Assembly (NCBI GenBank): GCA_030686995.1
Contig: CM060704.1
Coordinates: 114,430,042 to 114,494,041 of the forward strand
DNA length: 64,000 nt
Direction of reading: 5' to 3'
Source of the DNA: Artemisia argyi
Taxonomy: Eukaryota > Streptophyta > Magnoliopsida > Asterales > Asteraceae
Position 1 is the stretch's first letter; the number at the start of each line of letters is the position of its first letter. The notes under the pieces are model-generated. The model was given only the letters and a program-made list of their open reading frames with translations, did no database searches and was not told the DNA's origin. Positions 55,866 through 64,000 of the stretch are shown piece after piece. Both the position numbers and the translations under genes were made by a program.

Positions 55866-56899
55866 GAAAACTTCTCTTAAATCGGTCATTGTCAAAAAAA
55901 TATATGTGTCACCGCCTAAAATATGTTGGTAGTTATGTTACATCTACCCATAAGAAGGGTGGCAGTGGGGGCGGCATCACCCACCGGCAAGGTGATGCCG
56001 GCGGTGAACACCGCCGCCACCCCACCGGCATCATCAACGGCAAGGTCTCAGCGGCAAATATTGCCTCCGAAGCATTCTCGTTTCATGTGACATTTTCGAC
56101 CGTTGCATTAAATGTACTAGCCGTTGGAGCATGTATTCGGAGGTATGAAAGTAGGATGAAGCAGAAGATAAAGATAGAACCCATCTTCTGCAAAATGAGA
56201 CCGGGGTCAGTTCATGTGTTTTGTGTTCTGGTGTGTATAGTGTGCCTAAAGCCAAGGTTTGCAAGTAGGATGAAGCATGTGTGTGCCTTTCTACCTTGTT
56301 TTTTAGTTATGGTGGAAAGGGATGTGACTACCGCCCTGCTTTTCTATGAGATGGGATATGTCGAGTGGAAACTATTAGCTTTACGTGAAGTTTGTGAACG
56401 AACTTAATGTGAGAATTAATGTTTTGTGTGTGTTGGTTGTTGAATATAATAGAAAGAAGTAGAATTTGTGTTTTCATGTGCATGATTCTCAATTTATTAA
56501 AAAAAAAAAAAAGTTGGGAGGTATGAAAAAGGCATGGTTGCCACTAAAATGGGGTTGGGAGGTATGGAAAAAGTATGAATGAGGTGAAATGAGGTGGAAT
56601 GATATTATTGGTGGATTTCGGAGGTATGGATGTTTTTGAAATCATGACTGCCAGTGTCCTAACCAACTTCATTTAATATAGTAGTAGTAGTAGATCCATA
56701 AAATTTGATGCTTACATAGGATCCTCTTCTCTTCTTTTTAAAACCTCACTTGCTTCCTTTTTGGGATTTTGTATTCCCATCATTTATTACCCACCCACAC
56801 TCACTGACTCACACACATACATAAGTACATAACTTTCATATCACAATCCTTGTTATATTATCATTCCATTTACTTATTATCCCCTACCACCGTTAAATA
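55866..56899. other. Intergenic, with a GC-rich hairpin cluster
   Basis: Between H2 and the DUF1645 gene. A GC-rich island holds CGGCATCACC/GGTGATGCCG (55972-55981, 55991-56000) overlapping GGCGGT/ACCGCC (56000-56015). A 172-codon frame (55889-56407) runs through it but has no recognisable domain. Near 56685 is a short AGT repeat; upstream of the gene the sequence is T/C-rich. Confidence 0.4.
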
Positions 56900-57856
56900 A
56901 TGGATGACAATGAAGCCACAAACCCTAACGCCGTCACATTTTCCGACGACATTGACAGTGCAGTTTCTACACCTTACGCCAGTGCGCCGTCAAGTCCCGG
57001 CCGTCAAGGATTCTTCTACAGTGCTCCGACGAGTCCCAGCCACCGGACTTCCACGTTAGAAACGGCGGCCGGAGGTTCGTTCGAGTTTGAGTTAGCCACT
57101 GGATCACCGGTTATCGGAACGATGACGTCAGCAGATGAGCTTTTTTTAAACGGTCAGATCCGTCCTATGAAGCTATCGTCTCATCTTCAATGTCCACAAG
57201 ATGTCATGACGGCGTTAGATGACGGTGACGGTAGAGGTCGTGATTTCACGGCGCGTGATCGTCGGAGACGCGCTAGATCTATGTCTCCGTTGAGAAGCAC
57301 TGGCGCGTGGCTTGACGAGGCTAATGAAATCGATGTAATTAACGAGGAGTTGAAGGAGGAAGAGGAAGCGCACGCGCCGTCGTCCGGCGCGTCGTCTAGG
57401 TCGTCGTCGGTCGGACGGAACTCGAAGCGGTGGGTGTTTTTGAAGGAGTTGCTACTGTATAGAAGTAAGAGTGAAGGTAGGAATAGAAACCCTAGGTTTT
57501 GGTCGAAAAAGGGTTCGGAATCGAAAACCGACGAAATCGAGGTCCCAGCGGTAAAATTGGCGCCAAAGAAGTCGAAAAAGGCTTCCGAATCGAAAATGGA
57601 TGAAAACGAGGTGCCGGTACCTAAAACGGCTCCGAAAAAGGCAGTGAATGGAGGAAGTGTCAATAGGAAAATGAAAGGAGGACGATCAGCGCACGAGGTG
57701 CATTACACTATGAATCGAGCACAAGCGGAGGAGATGAGGAGGAAGACGTTTTTGCCGTATCGGCAAGGGTTGTTAGGTTGTTTAGGTTTTAGTTCTAAAG
57801 GTTATGGAGCTATGAATGGTTTTGCTAGAGCATTGAATCCTGTTTCGTCACGGTAA
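56900..57856 (+). CDS. DUF1645 family protein (318 aa), host gene
   Basis: Single-exon gene, the only clear host gene here. It has the family's ordered motifs: STPYASAPSSPGR and FYSAPTSPSHR (residues 23-49), acidic/aromatic FEFE (61-64), TSADELFLNGQIRPMKL (76-92), basic RDRRRRARSMSPLR (119-132) and WVFLKELLLYRSKSEGR (178-194). Residues 206-225 and 229-248 are an imperfect direct repeat (SESK-DE-EVP...APKK). A conserved C-terminus (MNRAQAEEMRRKTFLPYRQG, GLLGCLGF) follows. The biochemical role is unknown; a rice member (OsSGL) has been linked to grain length and stress tolerance. The basic clusters suggest nuclear location (inference). Codon use and GC are unlike the transposons around it. A decayed copy of its 3' part lies at 60211-60670. 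Confidence 0.85.
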   Translation: MDDNEATNPNAVTFSDDIDSAVSTPYASAPSSPGRQGFFYSAPTSPSHRTSTLETAAGGSFEFELATGSPVIGTMTSADELFLNGQIRPMKLSSHLQCPQDVMTALDDGDGRGRDFTARDRRRRARSMSPLRSTGAWLDEANEIDVINEELKEEEEAHAPSSGASSRSSSVGRNSKRWVFLKELLLYRSKSEGRNRNPRFWSKKGSESKTDEIEVPAVKLAPKKSKKASESKMDENEVPVPKTAPKKAVNGGSVNRKMKGGRSAHEVHYTMNRAQAEEMRRKTFLPYRQGLLGCLGFSSKGYGAMNGFARALNPVSSR

Positions 57857-58412
57857 TACGAATGTTAACTAGTTAAAAGAAAGGCGAGCGCGGACTTGGA
57901 CTCTTGAATCACGACTTGTGTACACGGATCAGTGTCCGAGTTTACGAGCCTGAATATGCATTTGGATTGATTATGGTGGTTGTATAGGACTTTTTGTTGC
58001 AATTTTCTTATGCATATGAATGTTCCAATTGTAATCAACAAGACAGCAACCTATTATGTATATATCATTATAATTAGATCTGATTTGCCACTAATGTTGT
58101 GGTGATTTGATTTTTTTTTTTTTTTCTATCTTGTATTGTTGTTATTTTTGGATGAACTTGAACATCATTTTCACTTCACCTTAATTGTTGAGGTGTTGTA
58201 TTCTTACATTTCCTTTCATTCGGGAACGCTGGGTGATGACTGGTATCAGATAATCGAAGATGAGTATTGTTGTTTATGCGTTTTTATTTTCCGAAACTGC
58301 TCTACAACTGACCGCAAGGTAGTAGAGTTTCATTGCACTCATCTCTTCCCTGACAATACGTTGTTGCAAGGACGAGTGGACTTGCGGTGAATACACATGG
58401 AAGGCATATATA
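57857..58412. other. DUF1645 3' flank
   Basis: Contains a stretch (about 57917-57988, with GCATTTGGATTGA) that recurs after the pseudogene at 60608-60670, then a T-run near 58111 and unremarkable sequence. The 84-codon frame at 58136-58390 has no recognisable domain. Confidence 0.4.
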
Positions 58413-59730
58413 CAGTGGGAGGCTGCTAAGCTAGCTAACATAAAAGTGGCTACTATCCCTGTTGTAACATTCTTATTCTCATGTCAATTGGTGAACACTG
58501 GTTTCTGTTCTAGCATTGCTACACTTGAGCAAGTATATATGAACTCCACGAAAAAGACCTTAAAAATGAATAGCACGGCTATTAAATGAGTTAAATCTGT
58601 TGAAAGCAACCCAAAGTATTTTCATCTGTAAACCTCTTATATTCATATTCTTAAACTATGCGTATCTTAATCAATTTTAGTTATTGATTATATATAAAAC
58701 TTGTAAACAGATAACAGATGTTTTTAGGACAACATGACCCATATCAAAAAAGTTACCTGTTTTGACTAACCCATTCTTACCAACAACCCAACTACCCAAG
58801 TTGCCCATTCCGCCTCTTCTAATGACCACCTATTGATCTCGGCCGTTAGAGCTAGCATTTTGACCAACGATGCATAGAGCATTAAAGGATATTTGGAGAA
58901 TTTCATTAGAAAAACTGAAGCCCGGTTCTCAATGTGGAGACAACTTTCGTCTAAACAAGTTACTAAACCACAAGATAACGCTGTTCCATGTTAACTTTAG
59001 TCAGTATGAAGGCAAACTAACCTTAACCATTGTCAATCGTGTCAGTTTCCAATCATCCAAATATGTACAAATTCATATCTGGACCATTTCTAGACTTCTA
59101 ACTACTGTGTTTTTGGTCATATGCACTTTCTAAAACAGTCATCATTGTACTCATTTGGTTGATTACATTCTCTGACTCCCACATTGGAACCTTTCTCGTT
59201 CTTCACTCTCTTTTAATCTTTGTACGGTCACCTCCATGGGAAATCTGCATGTCGACATAAAGTATTACAATAACAATTTTGTTAAAAAGACCCGTACAGA
59301 ACCAGATGCGCATTTAACATGCAATTGTAAGTTTTATGGAACATTGGATTGTGAAAGTTGATATCATTCTAGGAAGATTGGTGGATCGGACTATCAAACT
59401 GAGTTTTATGTTCGTCCTTTCTATCACGTCTGAAGGATCATTGCATACGTCTGCTACAAAGATACAGCGGACAATTGTTTGTCGCCACAACAACTAATAT
59501 TCTTCACTCCTCAGGATCATGAACTACCAAGGGAAAGTTGAGTTCGCATAGAGTGAGAGGCTGCTTAGCTACTACGTATTTTGTTATGTGAGATATTACT
59601 AATACATTTTAAAAAGCTTTCGCTTTACCAATTTTAATGATACGTTTCTATATTTTTTGTTTTTGCATAGTTGAACTGCATGTTGATGTTTGAAGTCCAC
59701 GAAAAAGATCTTACAACATGAATGGTATAC
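58413..59730 (+). repeat. Local duplication X: two diverged copies
   Basis: GGGAGGCTGCTAAGCTAGCTA (about 58417) and GAGAGGCTGCTTAGCTACTA (about 59554) are each followed 120-140 bases later by TCCACGAAAAAGA-CTTA and an AATGAATAG/CATGAATGG stretch (58,541 and 59,697). The shared order and spacing indicate an old tandem duplication. Confidence 0.5.
58863..59333 (+). repeat. Dispersed repeat R, copy 1
   Basis: Aligns over about 470 bases with 63253-63731, including GTGGAGACAACTTT, GGACCATTTCTAGACTTCTA and GGTCACCTCCATG. A shorter third piece (GCAATGATGCATATTGGTCT) lies at 60161-60200. Non-coding; origin unknown. Confidence 0.6.
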
Positions 59731-60210
59731 GATCTCAATCCTTCTTTGTCATGACTCATGAATGACTTATTCCGCATCTTAGGACTAATTCACATAAAGA
59801 GAGGTGTCACTACCCATTTTACCTAAAACATTGTTGACTTTGGGTAATATTGATGACCCATACCTAAAAAGTATTGACTTTGGTAAAACTTTATGTATTT
59901 TTTTGATAAATTTTGAAAGTGAACTGAAGTATTTTTTATATGTTTATGAGCTTTTCAAATTATTTTATTAACGTACAAATCCAGTTTTGTATTTTAACAA
60001 TAATAGTGTGAAATTACTTAAAAAATCTAAGAAAGGGGACACAAAATGTGTGCATGTTTATTGAAATTTACCCGTTTTAAACAAGTCCATTATAATTTAC
60101 AAGTTTCTAACTAATCTGTCCATTCACCTCTAATGAAAAATTATTCCTAATTATTTGGGCAATGATGCATATTGGTCTTTATACACTTAGTCCAAGTCAA
60201 TAAGCCAATA

Positions 60211-60670
60211 TACAGAAGCAAGAGTGAAGGTCGGAACAGTAACAATTACCACATGAACCATAATTTTGGCTGAAGAAGCCCTACCAATGTGCAGTGAAGG
60301 TGCCAATGGTTTAAATAGAGAATGATGTAGGAGTGAGTGAATAGACATATGAAAGGAGGACGTTTAACACATATATGATATCACACTACAAATCTAGCAC
60401 AAGCAGAAGAGATGAGGAAGAAGACATATATACTGTATAGACAAGGGTTGTACGGTTGTTTAATATTCATATCTAGAAATTATGGAGCTATAAATGATTT
60501 TGCTAGACCTCTCATTCATGTGCTGTACGTCATGGTGAAGCAGGCTCTGGCCTTGGTTGGATCCTCACATCACAAAATTATGCACAGGCATTGCATTGTG
60601 CCTGTTCCTCGCGCACGGATCCATGTCTCTGCAAGGAAAATGTATTTGGATTGACGGGGTTGTATTTTTG
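60211..60670 (+). pseudogene. Decayed partial copy of the DUF1645 gene
   Basis: Starts in the coding for YRSKSEGR and continues with a gap of roughly 120 bases to the segment for the conserved C-terminus (AQAEEMR-KT, YRQG, then TTATGGAGCTAT). It ends with a piece of the 3' flank (GTATTTGGATTGA). Stops and frameshifts are present. It includes the 3' flank, so it is a DNA-level duplicate, not a retrocopy. Confidence 0.8.
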
Positions 60671-61323
60671 GAATAGCAAGTATCCACTAACAGCGTGGTA
60701 GTTATTTTATTTATTTATTTTTTTTTTTGGTAACTGTGATTTCCGACCTACGTGGTAGTTATTTAATGTTCTTGAGTCAGAAATGTTATTGTTTTCCGCA
60801 TGTACGGAGTAATTCGTAACAAAGGATCTTTCAAACTAAGGATTCCAATCTTACGACAATATGTGAGGAGCTTCAAGTTCTAGCATGGGTGTCACATAGA
60901 GCAAAAGGAGCTATTTCATCACGGACTGGTTGGTGTTTGGATCCGATAAAGTCATGCAAATCATAACTAAAAGGTGCCATCAAGTGAGACATCGAGTTTA
61001 AATGGTTTCTAGAGGTTTGGAACATTACTCTGACGTGGGTATCAACATTACTTAAAGCAATTGTTTTGTTGGTAATATTTTGGAAGCTAGATTGGTTGCT
61101 GAACTCCATTGGATCTTGATGAACCACACGAAAATGGCTATAGGACGATGGTGCAGTTTTATTTTAGCCATGGATTGCTAGCTACTGTATGACTTTATTG
61201 TGGCCTATGTAATGTCTTAGAATGTTAAAAGAACAATTTACTTTATGTATTATGTATTTATGGGTCGTATTAGTAAAGGCTAAAATGTAATGGGTTGGGT
61301 CGAATACATTAACCCAAACAGCC
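60671..61323. other. Intergenic, no gene seen
   Basis: AT-rich with a T-run near 60710-60728. The antisense frame at 60873-61127 has no recognisable domain. Confidence 0.4.
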
Positions 61324-61540
61324 TGTTAGGATGACAGTTAATAGTTAGTTATTATTTGGCAGTTATTAGTTATTGTGAAACGACACAAAGGTTCATGTGT
61401 CATAAGTCATGTCGTTTCACAAAGGTATATATAGGTTGTAATCGAGTCAATGTAAACAAGTCCCTTTATTCAGAATCAATAAAATTGTTGTTTGCATTAT
61501 ATTGTTTCTACAAAATCTCAGTCTCACATACACACACATT
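61324..61540 (+). repeat. Possible short LTR remnant (Copia-like)
   Basis: Starts TGTTAGGATGACAGTTA. It contains an inverted repeat (TGAAACGACA... / ...TGTCGTTTCA), a TATATATAGG box at about 61425 and an AATAAAA signal near 61477. The composition resembles short Copia LTRs, but no TSD or partner LTR was found. Confidence 0.3.
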
Positions 61541-61938
61541 ATGGTCATTTACAAACAAGTTATGAAGCGGAATTGGCTTGAGTTTAAACCTGTGAATCCA
61601 TACCAACATTTATGTCTTTATTCATTTTTTGTTTGGTATCTTTAGCAGTGACTTTGTGTCATTTTGGTGTCACCATTTTACTCTCTACATCTTAAAGATA
61701 ATGAGAGTATAGTGGTTTACCAGTTCGATTATCAGGGAGCTTTCGTTTCATTTGTAACATTGTACTTCTTTTTATATATATTGTACTTTCTTTGTTGCAC
61801 GAGCTACAAAATTTCTTCAATGTCCTAAGCGCCATGAAATACCAACTACAGGTGTACTTGCAAAATACACACATAAGGAAGATAGACAGTGAGAGCCGCA
61901 TTGTCAATAACTTATATATGGGCTACTATCCCTTCTGT

Positions 61939-62060
61939 CTAGGGGTGTCCATGGTACTAGAACCGGACCGAACAGGAACCAAAACCGGAGGAACCGAGAA
62001 CCGAAAATAAGGATAAAGTGGAACCAAGAACCGTACCAAGTTCTTCGGTTCGATTCTGGT
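61939..62060 (+). repeat. ACCGG-rich repeat with CTAGGGGTG end
   Basis: CTAGGGGTGTCCATGG followed by repeated GAACCGG/AACCGAGAACCG words, a common look of plant hAT-related non-autonomous repeats. No paired end with a TSD. Confidence 0.35.
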
Positions 62061-62211
62061 ACAGTAATTCCGGACAAGTACCAAAGTTTGTCTAAAAATT
62101 TCAAAATTCGTTGTCGATCATTCATAAAGGACACGCTATAACAACACAAACAAAAAAAAAAAAAGGTCTACAATAATGCAAATCATTCTAATAATTCCAA
62201 ATGTTCAAATT

Positions 62212-62476
62212 GACATTAACAAAAACACATAACATAGTTTATAATTGTTCGAAAGTGTCATGCACACTTCATATAATTAATCTAGTTATACTTGTTGTCT
62301 TTAATCCGATAACGACTCTCATATCGTAAACAATTCCCAATTAACATAAACAAAAACACAAAATATAGTTAATTGATAATTGTTCGAAAGTGTCAATGTA
62401 CACTTCATATAATTAATCTAGTTACTGTTGTTGTCTTTAATCCGATAATGACTCTCATAAACGTCTTTCTATATAC
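62212..62476 (+). repeat. Two-copy tandem repeat, period about 135 bp
   Basis: ATAATTGTTCGAAAGTGTCA at 62241 recurs at 62376. The flanking CACTTCATATAATTAATCTA and TTGTCTTTAATCCGATAA also repeat in order. Confidence 0.7.
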
Positions 62477-62877
62477 TGTTTTCAAGGAAATGTTTGTATT
62501 ATTGCTGTGTGTTTAGCTTTATGGCACATAAATCAGTTCCAAAGGCGTTAATGCATGTGGTTCAATCCAGTTAACTGTTAGATGGCTTTTGAACAAAACC
62601 CTTTAGTTCCCTGAAATTACATTTGCCAAAATGGGTGGGTATGGTGGGATAGTGACCTTTTTAGCTTCAAAATATGATTAAAGAGGCTGCATTTGTTTAT
62701 ACAAGAGTGGGTAAAACCAGAATGGGTAAAATTTGATTCAGTAGTTCGAAGATACTAAAAATCATTTACCTTAAAAAAAGTACATTTCTTGAAGTAGTAC
62801 AGTTTTTATAATCATATTTCTGTCGTTCAAAAAAAAAAAAAAAAAAAAAAAAATCATATTTCTGAAAATGTTTGTGG

Positions 62878-63118
62878 TTAATAAGCTCGAGCTCGGCTCG
62901 TATATAAGTTAAAATATCATATTTTTGTTTAGGTTCGTTTAGGCTCGCGAGCCCAAACGAGCTTTTTATGTAAAGCTCGAGCTCGAGCTCGATTAATAAA
63001 CGAGCTGCAACTTAGGCTCGAGCTCAGGCTCGAGCTCGTTTAGGCTCGGCTCGTTCGAGCTTTTTACTGATCCGATCCCGAGCTTTTCACGAGCGGCTCG
63101 GCTCATTTCCACCCCTAG
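62878..63118 (+). repeat. GAGCTCG-rich repeat ending CACCCCTAG
   Basis: Many GCTCGAGCTCG words, ending with GGCTCATTTCCACCCCTAG, which inverted reads like a hAT-type terminus (TAGGGGTGGAAATGAGCC). The left end is not defined. A poly-A run lies just upstream (about 62831-62853). Confidence 0.45.
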
Positions 63119-63252
63119 GTCTAAGTGTCTAACCCAACCCGTAATAAGAAAAATTACAAATTCTGACTAAATATGTTTCGACCCTTTACCAACCCGTCCA
63201 TTCTACCACATGTAATCGGAACTGGTTTATCTTGCCTGTTATAGTTTATTTG

Positions 63253-63731
63253 GCGGATGATGCATATCGAGCATCAAGGGTCTTTTGGACATCCACTCCA
63301 ATCAAAAATCAGAGTCTAGGTCTATAAACAAAAGTGGAGACAACTTTGGTCTCTAAACAAGTTAGTGAACTGCAAGATACGCCGTTCCATGTCAACTTCA
63401 GTCAATAAGAAGATAGCACTAACTTAACCATCGTCAATGGTATTTAAATCATCCTATTATGTACAGATTTAGATCATGGACCATTTCTAGACTTCTACTA
63501 CGCTGTTGGTCATGTGCACTTTCTAAAAGTCATTTTTGAACCCCTAACTTGCAATCTGTTGATGAGTTCCTCTGACCCGTATTAGAGCCTTTCTCGTTAT
63601 TCCCTTTCTTCATCTTTGTCGGGTCACCTCCATGAGAAATCTGCATGCTCACATAAAAGATACATCTTTCATTAACAATTTTACTGGGAGAACACAATGA
63701 ACCAGAGGCCCATTTAGAGTGCAATTGTATT
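63253..63731 (+). repeat. Dispersed repeat R, copy 2
   Basis: Diverged partner of 58863-59333 in the same orientation. The rest of the window to 64000 shows nothing recognisable. Confidence 0.6.
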
Positions 63732-64000
63732 GCCCTGAGTTGGCAATAATGGCATTTCAAATAAATGGGTCGTTCGGGTTATGTTTTTTTAACAGTCCAA
63801 AGAAGCGAGCCAAAATGTAATTTAATTCAAAATATTAGATAAAGAACAAAATTTTATATACTGCAACTTTTCTCGTCATATTTGACAAACAAATGATTTA
63901 TAAACATAATATTGTGTCGACCTACACACCAGATCACATGTTTTGACCCATTACCCGACCGGCCCAGTTTGCCACCTCTACTTCAAGTAATTTATTCTAC

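Noticed and set aside
55889..56407. 172-aa ORF after H2
   Set aside because: No domain, mixed composition, starts in the transposon flank and crosses a GC-rich hairpin; not convincing as a gene.
61939..63118. One hAT element bounded by CTAGGGGTG and CACCCCTAG
   Set aside because: The 9-bp ends are inverted repeats, but the next bases do not match and no 8-bp target duplication flanks them; more likely two separate repeat ends.

Overview
This window is plant nuclear DNA dominated by nested transposons, with one clear host gene near the right end. Reasons: very long LTRs with TG...CA ends, primer sites matching the plant tRNA-Asp site used by Athila-type Ty3/gypsy elements (from memory), a PIF/Harbinger transposase of plant type, and a DUF1645 gene, a plant-only family. 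The gag-pol resembles elements I remember from daisy-family (Asteraceae) genomes; that placement is inference.

Layout. (1) 1-11646: element A, a non-autonomous LTR retrotransposon (left LTR cut by the window edge, internal 3654-7444, right LTR 7445-11646). The two LTRs differ at only about 8 of 3653 aligned positions. (2) 11647-12270 and 52614-53988: two halves of one Harbinger-type element (H1) carrying a broken Myb-like ORF1. The halves are separated by a 40.3-kb insertion. (3) 12271-52613: element B, an Athila-type array with the order LTR fragment, internal remnant, LTR, internal, LTR, internal, LTR. The whole array is flanked by one 5-bp target duplication, ACTAC. Inside it sit element C (21872-32250, non-autonomous, TSD GGTAT), a solo LTR D (36398-37811, TSD CCACA) and a 472-bp TG...CA insertion (18803-19274, TSD GATCG). 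(4) 53992-55862: H2, a second Harbinger-type element with an intact 393-aa transposase, imperfect TIRs and TSD TAA. (5) 56900-57856: an intact DUF1645 gene, followed to the window end by decayed repeats, including a pseudogene copy of its own 3' part.

How the parts relate. B once encoded Gag, protease, RT, RNase H and integrase, but both long copies are now broken. A and C encode only a zinc-knuckle protein fused to a stretch resembling the protease-RT linker of B. Although their coding regions differ, A, B and C share the same non-coding modules: a hairpin at the first bases of the LTR, a periodic GGTCC array, an E2F-like site next to an AACGG (MSA-core) site upstream of a TATA-like box, twin hairpins in the LTR, a CGAGTC stem-loop after the ORF, three polypurine motifs, and a four-unit array of stems whose paired sides change together. 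I read this as a shared cis-acting kit that lets A and C use proteins made by B-like elements. This is the most interesting signal in the window.

Inferred order of events: H1, then H2 (whose insertion used H1's flanking TAA); B into H1; amplification of B by LTR-LTR recombination; then C, D and the 472-bp element into B, and A into H1. All coordinates and counts were made by eye.
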